Notes: a model not told the origin generated them from the letters alone. A stretch of DNA of 33,896 nt from a virus (IMGVR_UViG_3300031673_000270:1-33896); one strand, 5' to 3'; numbered from the stretch's first letter, positions 6,949 to 17,366 are shown. A program made the numbers and translations.

Positions 6949-7893
6949 ATGCCTTTTCCATTTTCACCTACTGATGCATTTGAAGCTGGCGCCTTATTAG
7001 GAACCGGGAAAGCACAAGAGATAGGTACCGGTTTTGGCTTTGCAGCAGATGTTCCGCCCACCCCTAGTGGTTTGGGATCCAGACAAAGCCGAGTTCTCAA
7101 CAACAGGGTTGGCATATCCCGGCGCAAATTAATGCGTTGGATGGTTCCTGAACAGCCTATTGTTCAAATGTATATGAATCCGCAGCAAGTAGTGTCTCAG
7201 TACCGTAAGCAAATTTCAGAAACCAGAACTAAGGGTGGTTATGTTTTGCAATACTGGGGTGAAGAGATTACGGGCTTAAATATTAATGGTACTACTGGTA
7301 GCTCTGGTATTGAAGGAATAAACGTATTGTACGATATTTATCGTAATGAACAGCTTATGTTTGATCCATACGCTTTGTTTTTACAAGCCGAACAGGAAAA
7401 AGCAGAGGACGAGGATTTTACTGATTTCTTAGGGTTAGGATTTATAAATGATGCAAACTCAATACTTAATCCTTCATCTCAATCATCCAAGCCATCTACA
7501 AGAAATAAGCCAACTTTAGCCTCAATAGCTTTTACTGTAGAACTTTATTGGTCTGGTGAAGTATATCGTGGATATTTTAAGGACTTTACTGTAACAGAGA
7601 GCGCCCAGAATATTGGGCTGTTTGATTATGTGATGTCATTTCGTGTTACGCAGAAGCGCGGATTTCGTACCAATTTCTTCCCTTGGCATCGCAGTGCCAC
7701 TGATGGACCTAGCGATTCGCGTATGGATGGGACGCCGCACAGTTTCAGAACTACGGCTATTAATCAAGCTACTGCTAGTAGGAATGCTATTGATCAACCG
7801 TCATTGGGAAGATCTTTCGTAGATGCGCGAGGTCAATCTGGTAGAAGGACTAAGAGGATAGGGCAAAGCGGGCTAGATCCTTTTGAGGTGTAA
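6949..7893 (+). CDS. Tube-like/baseplate hub adaptor protein (314 aa)
   Basis: An unnamed structural protein between the tape measure and the giant hub protein. In other myoviruses this place is taken by the tube initiator or hub adaptor that links the tail tube to the baseplate. The sequence is beta-rich, with IVQMYMNPQQVVSQYRKQ, GGYVLQYWGEEITGLNINGTTG, IEGINVLYDIYRNEQ and IAFTVELYWSGEVYRGYF, then ENIGLFDY-type strands resembling tube-fold proteins in which a two-layer sheet binds the tube. The first 60 and last 60 residues are Gly/Ser/Arg-rich and probably disordered. It starts 2 bases after the tape measure stop, with AGGA at about 6936. The tube-like role is inferred from position and strand pattern. 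Confidence 0.5.
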   Translation: MPFPFSPTDAFEAGALLGTGKAQEIGTGFGFAADVPPTPSGLGSRQSRVLNNRVGISRRKLMRWMVPEQPIVQMYMNPQQVVSQYRKQISETRTKGGYVLQYWGEEITGLNINGTTGSSGIEGINVLYDIYRNEQLMFDPYALFLQAEQEKAEDEDFTDFLGLGFINDANSILNPSSQSSKPSTRNKPTLASIAFTVELYWSGEVYRGYFKDFTVTESAQNIGLFDYVMSFRVTQKRGFRTNFFPWHRSATDGPSDSRMDGTPHSFRTTAINQATASRNAIDQPSLGRSFVDARGQSGRRTKRIGQSGLDPFEV

Positions 7894-7894
7894 G

Positions 7895-10800
7895 ATGGGA
7901 TTTCTTTCTAGTTTAGGTAAGATGATTGATCAGCAAATTTCGCCTGGTGAAAATACTACCCGATCATTAGACAGTACTGACGATCCAGACAAAGTACAGA
8001 ATTTTGGTAAATTAGGAGAATTTGCTAAACGTATCGATCAGAGCGCTCAGCGATCTTATGTTGAGAGCGGATATATTCGTAATGTTCGTCCCCGTACAAT
8101 GGAGGTAATGCACCAAGAACCGGACGTGACAATAGTTGTTAAAAAACGTATGTTTTCGTCTTTGGTTGATAATTACAAATTTGAATTAATGGATAGTGCA
8201 GATAAATTATTTATTAGAGCGTCCAAACGTTTATTTAAAAACAAATGTCAAGTAATATCTACTTATGAACAGTTAACAAAAGTTGAAAAAGTAATAAGGA
8301 ACAAAGGTGCAATTGATGAGTATATGATGCCCATTATTTCTACGTTAGCTGATACACCTCTTTTACGTAACCAGATGAGCGCCAAAACACGGTTAGCGAT
8401 AGAAACAATGCAGAAGTTGTACCATCATTCCGAACCTTCTCAGTTTACTACCTGGATAACAGAACGTGATAACGCATTTGACCCAGAGACTGGAGAGGGT
8501 ACTGGGGTATTTGAGCTTACTTTAGTTTCCAATGTAAGTACCACTGGTTCTGTTGAATTTGGACAAGGTAACGGAAATTTAACTATAGAAGATCCTTACC
8601 GTATGATGGTAGTTACCGAGGCAGATATTGACAAAGCTATCGTAGATGCTGGAAATATTATTCAGCAGGGATTTTTCGATTTTACTCGGCGTGAGCTGGA
8701 ACAATTAAATAATGAATTAAATAGTTTGCTCTCTACTGCCCGCATGCGTCGGGGAGCCTCTCAAATCAAATTTATAACCAATGATGACACGCTTTTATAT
8801 AAGCGTTTGAGGGCGATAGTGGAGGAGGAGGGGGACGAGATTTTCTTTAATTACCAACCCCCTCAACCCGCCTCAGCATTATTGGGAGGAGCCCAACCCC
8901 TATTCGACACTCTTACTTCTCCAGCAGGAATGGTAGGGATATTAGATCCAGTTGAATTGGTAAGAGGAGTAGGGAAAGCAACAGAAGGCGCCATTGATGC
9001 TATTGGAGAAATGGGCAGAATGGACGTAGATATTGATCAAAACAATATTAGCGAACAGAATAAACTTCAAGGACAAGAGGTTTCTTTATTTAAACAAATT
9101 GTAGATAACACTTTTAAATTAATGAATTTGCGGCGTACACAAGACAGGGAAATGAGTGAAATAATGCAGACGCCAGAGGTAGAGTATGTACGCGAGAAGA
9201 TGCGTTTACACTTTGCCAACAAGCCTATTATACAGCCAATGGATTCTGTACATGTATTTATAAGCTCCAAGACCAGGATGGATAACAAAATCCTAGGTGT
9301 AAAACAAAGTTCATTTACTGCTAATAGTCTTTTCGGCGCTATAAATTCCACTATGGAAAACATAGAGCAGACACTAGGGGCAGTTTCTTCATTTTTTGGC
9401 AACACTAATTCAGGTATAGACATAGAAAAGACAGCCGTAGTAGGTCCAGATTTTCCCACTTGGCTATGGGTTTTATTAAGGAACGATTTCACTCGTCAAT
9501 CAGCTGGTATTCATGTATTTGGCGGATTGGTGGTAAGATCTTCCAGTAGTTATTCTGCCGGATCGGGTAAGCATAGTATTGTGGTTGGTATGAAAGATAA
9601 TACTGAGTATTTCCGAATGGGACAGATTAACCTCAAACCTTCTGTAGAGGTATTCAACACCGCCTTATATGATCCGCTTACTCCTTTTGAGTTAGATTTT
9701 GACGCTTCTACTGGTTTTCTTACCGGGAGCGTACCAGAATTGTTACCAGAGAATATTCGTTTATTAGAGTCAGGAATGGTACGTGGTGTAAATGGCAAAT
9801 ATCGTAATGTTAGTTTAACGCCTACTATCTATTTAGCTGCTGATGGGAAATTAATTAAAGGAAAGAATAACAATCTTACTTTCCGACGCGAGTTTTGCGA
9901 TCCTAATGGTTTTGTGTACCGCTGGAAAAGCGGTATAGGAGCCTTAACATTATTTGGAGATCCTCATCCCAGCAGCTCAGAGGAGCAGGAACGATCGGTA
10001 GCGCTTACTAAAAATCCATTTGCTGGACAAGACTCAATGAATGTTTTATCTCTATTAGTAACTGCTCAACCGTACAACTTCAATGCTTTCGTAAGTGGTG
10101 CGTTAAAGGTAGGCAACCTGACGCGTGATGATTTACGCAACGAAGCCGGGGCAGTATCATATTATCGCGGGTTATTGTCTGATTTGCACAAGGGAAATAT
10201 GGCTTGGGGTAATTTTATTCCTTTCAAGCAACTTATTGTTAGCGAAAAGTCGTATAAATTCATGGTTGGCGCACAGTTTGATATTACTGAAGCACATGCT
10301 CAAATTGACACACTAGTTAGGCAACGGGCAAGGATTTTTGATACACTTACGCAAACTACCGAAGGGGCAGCGTTTGCAAGCAACCCTCAGATATTTAATG
10401 TTGATGAAAATGGAAGGTTGAAAAACGTAGCTGATCTTCCCGAAGCAAGATCGTCATTAGCATCAACAGGTGCGCAAGCAGCGGCACAAAAATTAGTACA
10501 GTTAGATTTGGACATAGCCCGTGCCGAAAGTGAACTGTTGAGAAAAATTAACCGATCTAATTTAGGCGATGGCAGTTTGAAGATATTTGGCGATGATATA
10601 TCGTTTGATTCAGAGGCAATGACGGGCGGAGAACCGCTTACCGAAGAGAGCCGATTACAGCAAAGAAAAGAGCTACGTGACAAGCTTAATACTCTTACTT
10701 TGCGCCGGTTATGGAAAGTGAAAGCGAATGAAGATCCTAACCTGTTTATAGTTGATGATCAATATGATAAGAATTATGACATTCAAGCATTTGAAAAGAC

Positions 10801-13096
10801 TTTAGCTGAGGGATTGCAACTTTTAAGCAGTGATTACCAAGACATATACAGCCAGATTGATACTGTTAGAAAGCTGTTGGGTTTGGAGGTTTTTGCCGAT
10901 TCTCAGGGGCACATAAGAGCGCGTCCTCCTGGTTATAACAAAGTGCCTAGTTCTGTATTTTATAAGATGATTAGGGAAAAAGAGGTTACAGGAAAGAGAT
11001 TGTTCCCTAAGTTGTTGGAAGATTTGTTCCTGAACCAGATTGAAGGGCTTACTGATAAAATTGAGATTACCGAGGATGAAATACGATTAAGAACTGCCAA
11101 ACTTGGATATACTACAGACGCAGGAGCCCAATCATTTTTAAGCGGATCTAATTGGAGAAATACTGGTTCTAGTGGCGCTACGTTTACGTTCAAGTTCATT
11201 ACTGGTGAAAGTAATGGTAGGATAAGCGGACATACGTACGATAACAAAACGGGTGCTTTGAAACGAGTTTTTGCTACAGATTATCGCAGTATAGTACAAC
11301 AATCGTTGCCAGATTTACGAGATGCAGTTGAAGATAACGCTTTGTGGCCGCTTTCTCGGGTAGCAGATTCAGTTAATGGACAACTACAACAAACGGCGCT
11401 TTTTGACATTAGCACACAACTTAATGCCATCAATAATCCCAGTATATACAACGCTGCCGTTGCCACCTCATCTCAAAGCAAAGTAGAACAAATTAGAGAG
11501 CGTCTTGAATTAAAGAAAACCGGAAAGGTGGTGGTTCCGGAAGTGGGAAAGTCAGGAGAAGGACCAGCTTCACCTAGAACGCAATCAGATGCTTTAAAGA
11601 TAATTAATGATTTGGCCAGGCTAGTATCAGAGCGACAATCTTTACTTAAAATATATGCTTCTACGTTAAAGAATGCACAACAAGGTATTAATATTAATAC
11701 CGATCCAAAGACTACCCGGGCATTATTATATCCCAAACTGTATGGTAGGGAGAAAATTCCTTCTATAATCGAGCACATGATTGAGAACGAGGAAGTTGAC
11801 GATATAGGAGAGGGTTCTGGTAAAAGATATGTTATAGAAGAAAGTCAAATTATCAGTTTAAGTATAGAAGAAAAACCACCAGATTTTACTGTTATTGAAG
11901 CAACTGGTCTTTTTGGTGAAGGTTTAGCTATACCTCCTCAGAATTTAAAAGGAACCGCAGGTGGTAACGCGGTTACTACAGCCTGGGCTACTGATTATGA
12001 CATGTGGAGAATGTATGGGTTTAAAGCGCCACAACCTAAAATGTATCCTTTCCTATCTAATCCAGATACGCAATTGGCGCCAATGGTAGTGTGGTTATTA
12101 AATAATGAAAGAAGAAAGATTTTTCAAGGTGATTTAACAATTGCTGGTAACGAATATATGCAGCAAGGAGAGGTTATTTATTTAAAAGATCGGGATATGC
12201 TATTCTACATAGAATCAGTTAGTCAATCATTAGATTATAGTGGTAATTTTCAAACTAGGTTAAAACTAGTATATGGACACAATCCTGGAGAATATATTCC
12301 TACTATGTTAGATATTGTAGGAAAGTCATTATATTCTAAAAAACATCAAGCTAATCTTACCCGACATGTACGTCATGGTAACTCTGATGGCAGCGTTCCT
12401 TTGAATGTTTTGGTTACTGATGGAAATACTAGCGATGTGCAAGGGTTAGTTAGTGGTACTTATGGTGATAATAATCGTAAGATGTTAACTAATCTTTTAT
12501 TAGAAGTACACAACGCTATTGCTCCCGGTTTAAATAAAAAATTAATAATAGAACTTAGAGTTTATTATAATAGCAAAAAGGGACAAAGCTATGCCAACGG
12601 TTCTTTGTTAGCCAGCGCAACTGCGGCAACCTTTTGGTTATATAATCCTCAGGTATTTAGTCGTAGTAGTGACAGCGTACTGCCTGATGATTTGGGTAGT
12701 TTAGGTTTAGCAAATAACGAACGGGTAGAGCTAGTGGTGAAACCAGTAGATTTAGGTGCCGAAACAGAGTCGGTGGAGGATGCAGCACACATTAGTGTTC
12801 CGGCCCGATCTCCTTCTTCACATGCTTGGCACATGGCGAGAACATTGAGTACCAAAACACCGGTAATAGGAAGTGGTGCGGCAAATTCGATTATACCCGA
12901 AGCAAAAACATTATTTGAGAATGTTATTGATGTTTGGTCGCGATTTGAAACAGTAGATGAAACCGTTGAAACCAACGTATACACTATTGAGCGGCTGCAA
13001 GGAAACCAGGCAGCAACACAAAGAAGCCAAGCATTAGAAACGGCAGAACAACAAGTTATGGACACATTTTATCTAAGGGGCGAAAGAGAATCATAA
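7895..13096 (+). CDS. Giant baseplate hub protein (1733 aa)
   Basis: This very large virion protein probably forms the central baseplate hub (gp27/gp44-like role). The chosen start is the ATG at 7895 (MGFLSSLG), one base after the previous stop and preceded by GAGGTG at 7885-7890; an in-frame TTG at 7883 overlaps the upstream gene and is unlikely. Visible blocks are a basic N-terminal region (about 80-130), FITNDDTLLYKRL (about 292), KPIIQPMDSVHVFIS (about 440), a conserved-looking WLWVLLRNDFTRQ (about 523), helical linkers (850-930, 1180-1290), and a hub-type domain at about 1405-1465 with EYMQQGEVIYLKDRDMLFY and SVSQSLDYSG. The last element resembles the closing domain of XkdQ/gp44-type hubs. 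A further 270 residues follow it. Hub proteins are usually 350-500 residues, so most of this protein is unexplained. Confidence 0.6.
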   Translation: MGFLSSLGKMIDQQISPGENTTRSLDSTDDPDKVQNFGKLGEFAKRIDQSAQRSYVESGYIRNVRPRTMEVMHQEPDVTIVVKKRMFSSLVDNYKFELMDSADKLFIRASKRLFKNKCQVISTYEQLTKVEKVIRNKGAIDEYMMPIISTLADTPLLRNQMSAKTRLAIETMQKLYHHSEPSQFTTWITERDNAFDPETGEGTGVFELTLVSNVSTTGSVEFGQGNGNLTIEDPYRMMVVTEADIDKAIVDAGNIIQQGFFDFTRRELEQLNNELNSLLSTARMRRGASQIKFITNDDTLLYKRLRAIVEEEGDEIFFNYQPPQPASALLGGAQPLFDTLTSPAGMVGILDPVELVRGVGKATEGAIDAIGEMGRMDVDIDQNNISEQNKLQGQEVSLFKQIVDNTFKLMNLRRTQDREMSEIMQTPEVEYVREKMRLHFANKPIIQPMDSVHVFISSKTRMDNKILGVKQSSFTANSLFGAINSTMENIEQTLGAVSSFFGNTNSGIDIEKTAVVGPDFPTWLWVLLRNDFTRQSAGIHVFGGLVVRSSSSYSAGSGKHSIVVGMKDNTEYFRMGQINLKPSVEVFNTALYDPLTPFELDFDASTGFLTGSVPELLPENIRLLESGMVRGVNGKYRNVSLTPTIYLAADGKLIKGKNNNLTFRREFCDPNGFVYRWKSGIGALTLFGDPHPSSSEEQERSVALTKNPFAGQDSMNVLSLLVTAQPYNFNAFVSGALKVGNLTRDDLRNEAGAVSYYRGLLSDLHKGNMAWGNFIPFKQLIVSEKSYKFMVGAQFDITEAHAQIDTLVRQRARIFDTLTQTTEGAAFASNPQIFNVDENGRLKNVADLPEARSSLASTGAQAAAQKLVQLDLDIARAESELLRKINRSNLGDGSLKIFGDDISFDSEAMTGGEPLTEESRLQQRKELRDKLNTLTLRRLWKVKANEDPNLFIVDDQYDKNYDIQAFEKTLAEGLQLLSSDYQDIYSQIDTVRKLLGLEVFADSQGHIRARPPGYNKVPSSVFYKMIREKEVTGKRLFPKLLEDLFLNQIEGLTDKIEITEDEIRLRTAKLGYTTDAGAQSFLSGSNWRNTGSSGATFTFKFITGESNGRISGHTYDNKTGALKRVFATDYRSIVQQSLPDLRDAVEDNALWPLSRVADSVNGQLQQTALFDISTQLNAINNPSIYNAAVATSSQSKVEQIRERLELKKTGKVVVPEVGKSGEGPASPRTQSDALKIINDLARLVSERQSLLKIYASTLKNAQQGININTDPKTTRALLYPKLYGREKIPSIIEHMIENEEVDDIGEGSGKRYVIEESQIISLSIEEKPPDFTVIEATGLFGEGLAIPPQNLKGTAGGNAVTTAWATDYDMWRMYGFKAPQPKMYPFLSNPDTQLAPMVVWLLNNERRKIFQGDLTIAGNEYMQQGEVIYLKDRDMLFYIESVSQSLDYSGNFQTRLKLVYGHNPGEYIPTMLDIVGKSLYSKKHQANLTRHVRHGNSDGSVPLNVLVTDGNTSDVQGLVSGTYGDNNRKMLTNLLLEVHNAIAPGLNKKLIIELRVYYNSKKGQSYANGSLLASATAATFWLYNPQVFSRSSDSVLPDDLGSLGLANNERVELVVKPVDLGAETESVEDAAHISVPARSPSSHAWHMARTLSTKTPVIGSGAANSIIPEAKTLFENVIDVWSRFETVDETVETNVYTIERLQGNQAATQRSQALETAEQQVMDTFYLRGERES

Positions 13097-15258
13097 TGAG
13101 TTTATTACCTCGCCGTGCTACTATTTTAGGACCGGATACCACAAATCCCGGGCGAGTAATTGTTGGTTTAGATCGACAAACCTCAACTGATTCTAAATCT
13201 ACTTATTCAGTATCTATACCATTAGCTTATTCTGGTCCTAATGGAGAGATTATTGGAGGTTTTCCTGCGCGTGGTACTCCGGTTATGATTCAGCGCGCAG
13301 CGGGCGAATGGGTTATTGAAAGTATTATAAAATCCGATAATGTGTTTCCTAACACCAATCCGTTTGGTTTTGACGGAACAGAAGGAAACTTAATGGGAGA
13401 GCTGCGAAGCGGACGTATACTTTTACAGTCTGCTACCGCAGCTAACCGTTTGTATCTACACCCCACTGAGGGTATTAATATTGGTAATCAAACTAGCGCT
13501 CTTCACGTAGATACATTACGTGATACTATTACTCACGATTTTTCCAGAGAGATGGCTTTTACAGAAGGTCATCGCAAGGTAATAGGACGGGTAAAAAGAG
13601 ATGTAGCTGCCGATTCTTTACGCGGCATTTCTTATTCTACCCTTAACAGCAGCCAATATGACGATGAGCTTCGCGATGTGGGAATGAATCCGTCCCGTGA
13701 AGTTAGCTTTATGCATTCGTATTCTTCGATTAGAAACTTACCTCTAGTAGAAGATCGCGAAATTATATATGAACTTTCCAGCACTGACAATAGGGTTGAT
13801 TTTCGAACAGATCAAGAAGAAGCACCATTATACACTTCTCAAGAGAACATTAAACCTCCCAATGAGTTGTTAAAAATAGACAGTCGAGCCTATGCTTTTG
13901 GTCTCAGCTTACATGCGCCAAATCATTTGATGGAAATTGTACGAGGTACGGGTGTTGATGCGTTGGGTAATATTATTGATTTAAACCGCTCAGTGCTTCC
14001 CATTGGGCGGGAAGATAATTTATCTTTTGCACTTGATAGTGATAACAAAGAAGTATTTCGTAAAACCAGAGCTTTACATCGTCGCGCATTAGCTTATCAT
14101 TTTGAAATAAATGCTAGGAAAGCCAATGTAAGTCATGGTGATGATGACGATATATTTGAAGTGCCAAGCATAAATTCTAGAACAGATCATGCACGAGCAC
14201 GCAGTCGTTTCTTTGTAGATATCGACAAGGAAGGACAATTCAAAATTAACGTGCCTGCCTCAAGTGAAACGGGAAATATTCCCCTTCTAACCAGGTATGA
14301 AAATGCCTCTGTAATGTTGGCTGAGCAGAATAGCACTAATGATCCTAATAAGTTTGTAATTGAGGATAAGAACAATATTGACATTTATTTAGACAGTCAT
14401 GCAAACCATCAAACTATTGCGCTAAGAAATGTTAATACTGGAGAGATTGTTGGACCACAAGACAGAATTGATGAAAATGTTGTTATTCAGTATGGTACCG
14501 CTTATCATGATATATCAAAAAGCGGTTATCAGTTTACTAAACAGCGATTAGAAGATGACGTAGGAAAATTATTAGTCCGGTATATGGAGCCCCCAGACAC
14601 AGACCCTTCTGACACCACTTTTGATTTAAACGTACGGCAAGATAGTATTCAATACGATAAAATATTAGAGCCGTTTATTTTTGTGGAGGGCACGTCGGTA
14701 TCCAAATCAGAAGCCAATCCTAACGATGAACCAGACGCAGAACCGCTAGATTCTCTTCAGCACCCCAACGCAGGTGGGCGCAGTGGAATGATAAATCTAG
14801 ACGGATTTGTTTCAGTCAATATTGGTGCCAACACTATAGATAGGCAATCAATGTGGTTAGATTGTGCTGGCGGGATCGTTTCCAATATTGGACGTGACCG
14901 CCGAGGAATAAGCTATTGTGCCACTTTAGATGGTGATATGCTGATTCAGGTTGGGGGAATTGGAGTCGGTACTCAAAATGATAGTCGTTTTGTGAACGAG
15001 ATAGATGCTTATCGTCCCGGTGTTGTTGATTTACGTGTATTAAACAATGCAGGAATGACAATATTTCGTATAGACGAAAAGGGAATGACAGTATCAGTAA
15101 TGGGTCGCTGCACAGTGGCATCGCAACAGACGATGCTTTTCAAATCCAATACAGAGATATTATTTGAAGCTCCTTATATTGCCTTTTTTCCAGAAGGTTC
15201 AACTGAAACCAGCCCTGGTGTACGTCGTCAAGTTAAGAGAACTGGGACAGATATTTAA
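13096..15258 (+). CDS. Baseplate spike protein with OB-fold (gp5/gpV-like, 720 aa)
   Basis: Probable central spike under the hub. The first 95 residues look like the OB-fold of gp5/gpV-type spikes, with RRATILGPDTTNPGRVIV and FPARGTPVMIQRAAGEWVIESI. The middle contains DKEGQFKINVPASSETGNIPLL, a strand pattern seen in OB-fold spike proteins of large phages. The end (about 560-710) is a run of short strands such as RVLNNAGMTIFRIDEKGMTVSVMG, consistent with a beta-helix or beta-prism needle. No lysozyme or peptidase domain is apparent, and I see no histidine-rich metal-binding tip, so cell-wall digestion and tip functions must lie elsewhere. The gene overlaps the hub stop (TAATG at 13094-13098), suggesting translational coupling. 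Confidence 0.65.
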   Translation: MSLLPRRATILGPDTTNPGRVIVGLDRQTSTDSKSTYSVSIPLAYSGPNGEIIGGFPARGTPVMIQRAAGEWVIESIIKSDNVFPNTNPFGFDGTEGNLMGELRSGRILLQSATAANRLYLHPTEGINIGNQTSALHVDTLRDTITHDFSREMAFTEGHRKVIGRVKRDVAADSLRGISYSTLNSSQYDDELRDVGMNPSREVSFMHSYSSIRNLPLVEDREIIYELSSTDNRVDFRTDQEEAPLYTSQENIKPPNELLKIDSRAYAFGLSLHAPNHLMEIVRGTGVDALGNIIDLNRSVLPIGREDNLSFALDSDNKEVFRKTRALHRRALAYHFEINARKANVSHGDDDDIFEVPSINSRTDHARARSRFFVDIDKEGQFKINVPASSETGNIPLLTRYENASVMLAEQNSTNDPNKFVIEDKNNIDIYLDSHANHQTIALRNVNTGEIVGPQDRIDENVVIQYGTAYHDISKSGYQFTKQRLEDDVGKLLVRYMEPPDTDPSDTTFDLNVRQDSIQYDKILEPFIFVEGTSVSKSEANPNDEPDAEPLDSLQHPNAGGRSGMINLDGFVSVNIGANTIDRQSMWLDCAGGIVSNIGRDRRGISYCATLDGDMLIQVGGIGVGTQNDSRFVNEIDAYRPGVVDLRVLNNAGMTIFRIDEKGMTVSVMGRCTVASQQTMLFKSNTEILFEAPYIAFFPEGSTETSPGVRRQVKRTGTDI

Positions 15259-15269
15259 TGGGGTAAGTT

Positions 15270-17366
15270 ATGCCATGTAATCCAAACGACAATACATTTA
15301 ATCCAGTAATTCCACCAGGATGGCCAATCCCCGGATTACCAGGCTTACCCACATCTCCGATCCAGATACCGGATTTTGAATTTCCTCCAGGGTTCCCTCA
15401 GGACTTATTAGATTTGATTGATCAGCTTGGTGCGCTATTTCCTAGTGGAAAATTTAGTCCTAATCTTGACGATGCTGTTCATACTATACTTACCGCTCTG
15501 GCTAGTCTTTTCAATCAGATAGCTCCATATTTATCGTTTTATAAATTCATCATGGCGCTGTTAAACATGGTGCTATGTATTATTGAAGTATTTTGTTCTC
15601 TACCAAATATACCCAAAACATTACGTGCATTAAAACGATTGTTTAAAGTATGTTTACCTAACTTTTTAGCAATGTTTCCTTGGGCAGCATTACTAGCTAT
15701 GATTCTTGCTCTGTTATTGTTAATTATAGCTCTTATCATGTACATTATTGAAAAGCTATTAGCGCTAATTGAAGATTTATTACGTAATATTATCGCGTTA
15801 GGAGCGGCTATTACCTTAAATGACGAAGACGCACAAGCAGCAGTTATTATCAAACTATCTTCGTTGCTGTGTTTGTTAGAGAACATGTTTGCTATATTTG
15901 CAGCACTAGCAGCAATTATAGCTATTATTAATTCTCTTGCAGCAATGGCTGGTTTTGATGTATGTGGTGATGAGAATAATATTCTTGGTAATGTTAACTG
16001 TTGTGATGACGAAGCGTGTCCACCATTTATAGATGATCATCCTGATGGACACATTGACGACACCAACGGGATGCTATTGTATTACAAACGTATCACTGCC
16101 GGTTTTCCTACGGGTTCTATTTTAGGTAATTTTGATCGTCCAGAAGGGTGGCAATTTGTTAACAACAACAATTCACAATACCCGTTTAACTCTGTAATAA
16201 CAAGTTACAATGGTGGTGATGAATTTTGGCCGGAAGGCAAGACGTATAATGGAAAATCGTCACTAAAGAAGGTTCCATACACGGTTAATATAATTATTAG
16301 AAACTTCAATCCATATGTGTTTCATCCTACCGATACCGACGGACCGAGAGACTTCTTTGTTCAGGACGCTGTAGTGGCGTATCGTCCGTATGTTGGAGTA
16401 TATGATGAAGATAACAACCTTGATACTTCGATAAATTCGTATGGAACTTTTAGCCTTTTAGGAGGTGATGTATACCAAAACGAGATAGGCGAAGTGTACT
16501 ATGTTGACGGTAAGCCAGCAACGCTGGAAACTTTTATTCACCAAGATCCAATATACACTGGTGCCCAACCCTCAGGTGATGACGGGTATTACATGCGCGG
16601 TCTGGAGTTTGAATGGCATTTTAACCACGAAGCTTTGGTAGATAATCGGTTAATTACTTTTGGTTGTATTCCTGAGCTTAAACTCGAAAGAGCCGCTCTT
16701 CAGGCTCGTTTTCCTGATAAGCGTTCGCCCGACCAACAAGTGCCACCTATAACCACCGCACCATATGCCGGCACCATGATACCGGACTATACTAAATTGC
16801 AAGAGTGTGCTAATAATGCTATTGTAGAATTAAGAAAAGACGTGTCAGCTGATACAGTGGAAACATATAAAAACACTGTATTAGGCTGTCTTACAAGCGC
16901 ATTACAAGCCACGGAAGAATCGTACAAGAATGTATTGACCGTTGCGGTAGATCCTTTTGAAAGCGAATTATCAATAGATCCAGACGTTCAGTTTGTTACT
17001 AGAACAATTGCCGTAACAGTAACGTTGAATGATATTAATGGTGCAGCTGTAACTTCCGGAATACCAACCAGTATACAACAAGATATTGCTGATTTAATCG
17101 AAGGCTCTGTAACACTGGGGACGGTTTCTGATTTTACGTACGACGGACATACTAGTTTTGAGGCAGAAATCAGCAGCCCGATACCGGGTGATGGTGTTAT
17201 AAGTGTATCTTTTAATAACAACGTACTACAGAACGTTCTTAACCTAAACAACGATAATCCAACAGTTTTGGAAACCAATGAAAAAAGCTACACGTTTGTA
17301 GGAACAGCACCTGAAGATTCTGAGGCAGTTCGTCGCGATGCTACCGACGTTTCTAGGAGTGATTAA
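15270..17366 (+). CDS. Baseplate protein with hydrophobic membrane-type segments (698 aa)
   Basis: I do not recognise a named family. The N-terminus (1-45) is Pro/Gly-rich (PPGWPIPGLPGLP). Then come strongly hydrophobic helices at about 88-110, 131-166 and 192-228, the second an almost unbroken run of Leu/Ile/Ala. A cysteine cluster follows (Cys232, 244, 245, 250), and then a soluble, beta-rich C-terminal part of about 440 residues ending in a J-like domain with SIQQDIADLIEGSV. Such helices are rare in soluble virion proteins and suggest insertion in, or disruption of, the host membrane. It directly follows the spike gene, with GGGG at 15260-15263 as a plausible ribosome binding site. It could be a membrane-active tip or channel component; a non-virion membrane protein is less likely within this operon. 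Confidence 0.6.
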   Translation: MPCNPNDNTFNPVIPPGWPIPGLPGLPTSPIQIPDFEFPPGFPQDLLDLIDQLGALFPSGKFSPNLDDAVHTILTALASLFNQIAPYLSFYKFIMALLNMVLCIIEVFCSLPNIPKTLRALKRLFKVCLPNFLAMFPWAALLAMILALLLLIIALIMYIIEKLLALIEDLLRNIIALGAAITLNDEDAQAAVIIKLSSLLCLLENMFAIFAALAAIIAIINSLAAMAGFDVCGDENNILGNVNCCDDEACPPFIDDHPDGHIDDTNGMLLYYKRITAGFPTGSILGNFDRPEGWQFVNNNNSQYPFNSVITSYNGGDEFWPEGKTYNGKSSLKKVPYTVNIIIRNFNPYVFHPTDTDGPRDFFVQDAVVAYRPYVGVYDEDNNLDTSINSYGTFSLLGGDVYQNEIGEVYYVDGKPATLETFIHQDPIYTGAQPSGDDGYYMRGLEFEWHFNHEALVDNRLITFGCIPELKLERAALQARFPDKRSPDQQVPPITTAPYAGTMIPDYTKLQECANNAIVELRKDVSADTVETYKNTVLGCLTSALQATEESYKNVLTVAVDPFESELSIDPDVQFVTRTIAVTVTLNDINGAAVTSGIPTSIQQDIADLIEGSVTLGTVSDFTYDGHTSFEAEISSPIPGDGVISVSFNNNVLQNVLNLNNDNPTVLETNEKSYTFVGTAPEDSEAVRRDATDVSRSD

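Noticed and set aside
7883-7894. TTG start 12 bases upstream for the giant hub gene
   Set aside because: It overlaps the previous gene's end and uses the bases that form the Shine-Dalgarno (GAGGTG) for the ATG at 7895.
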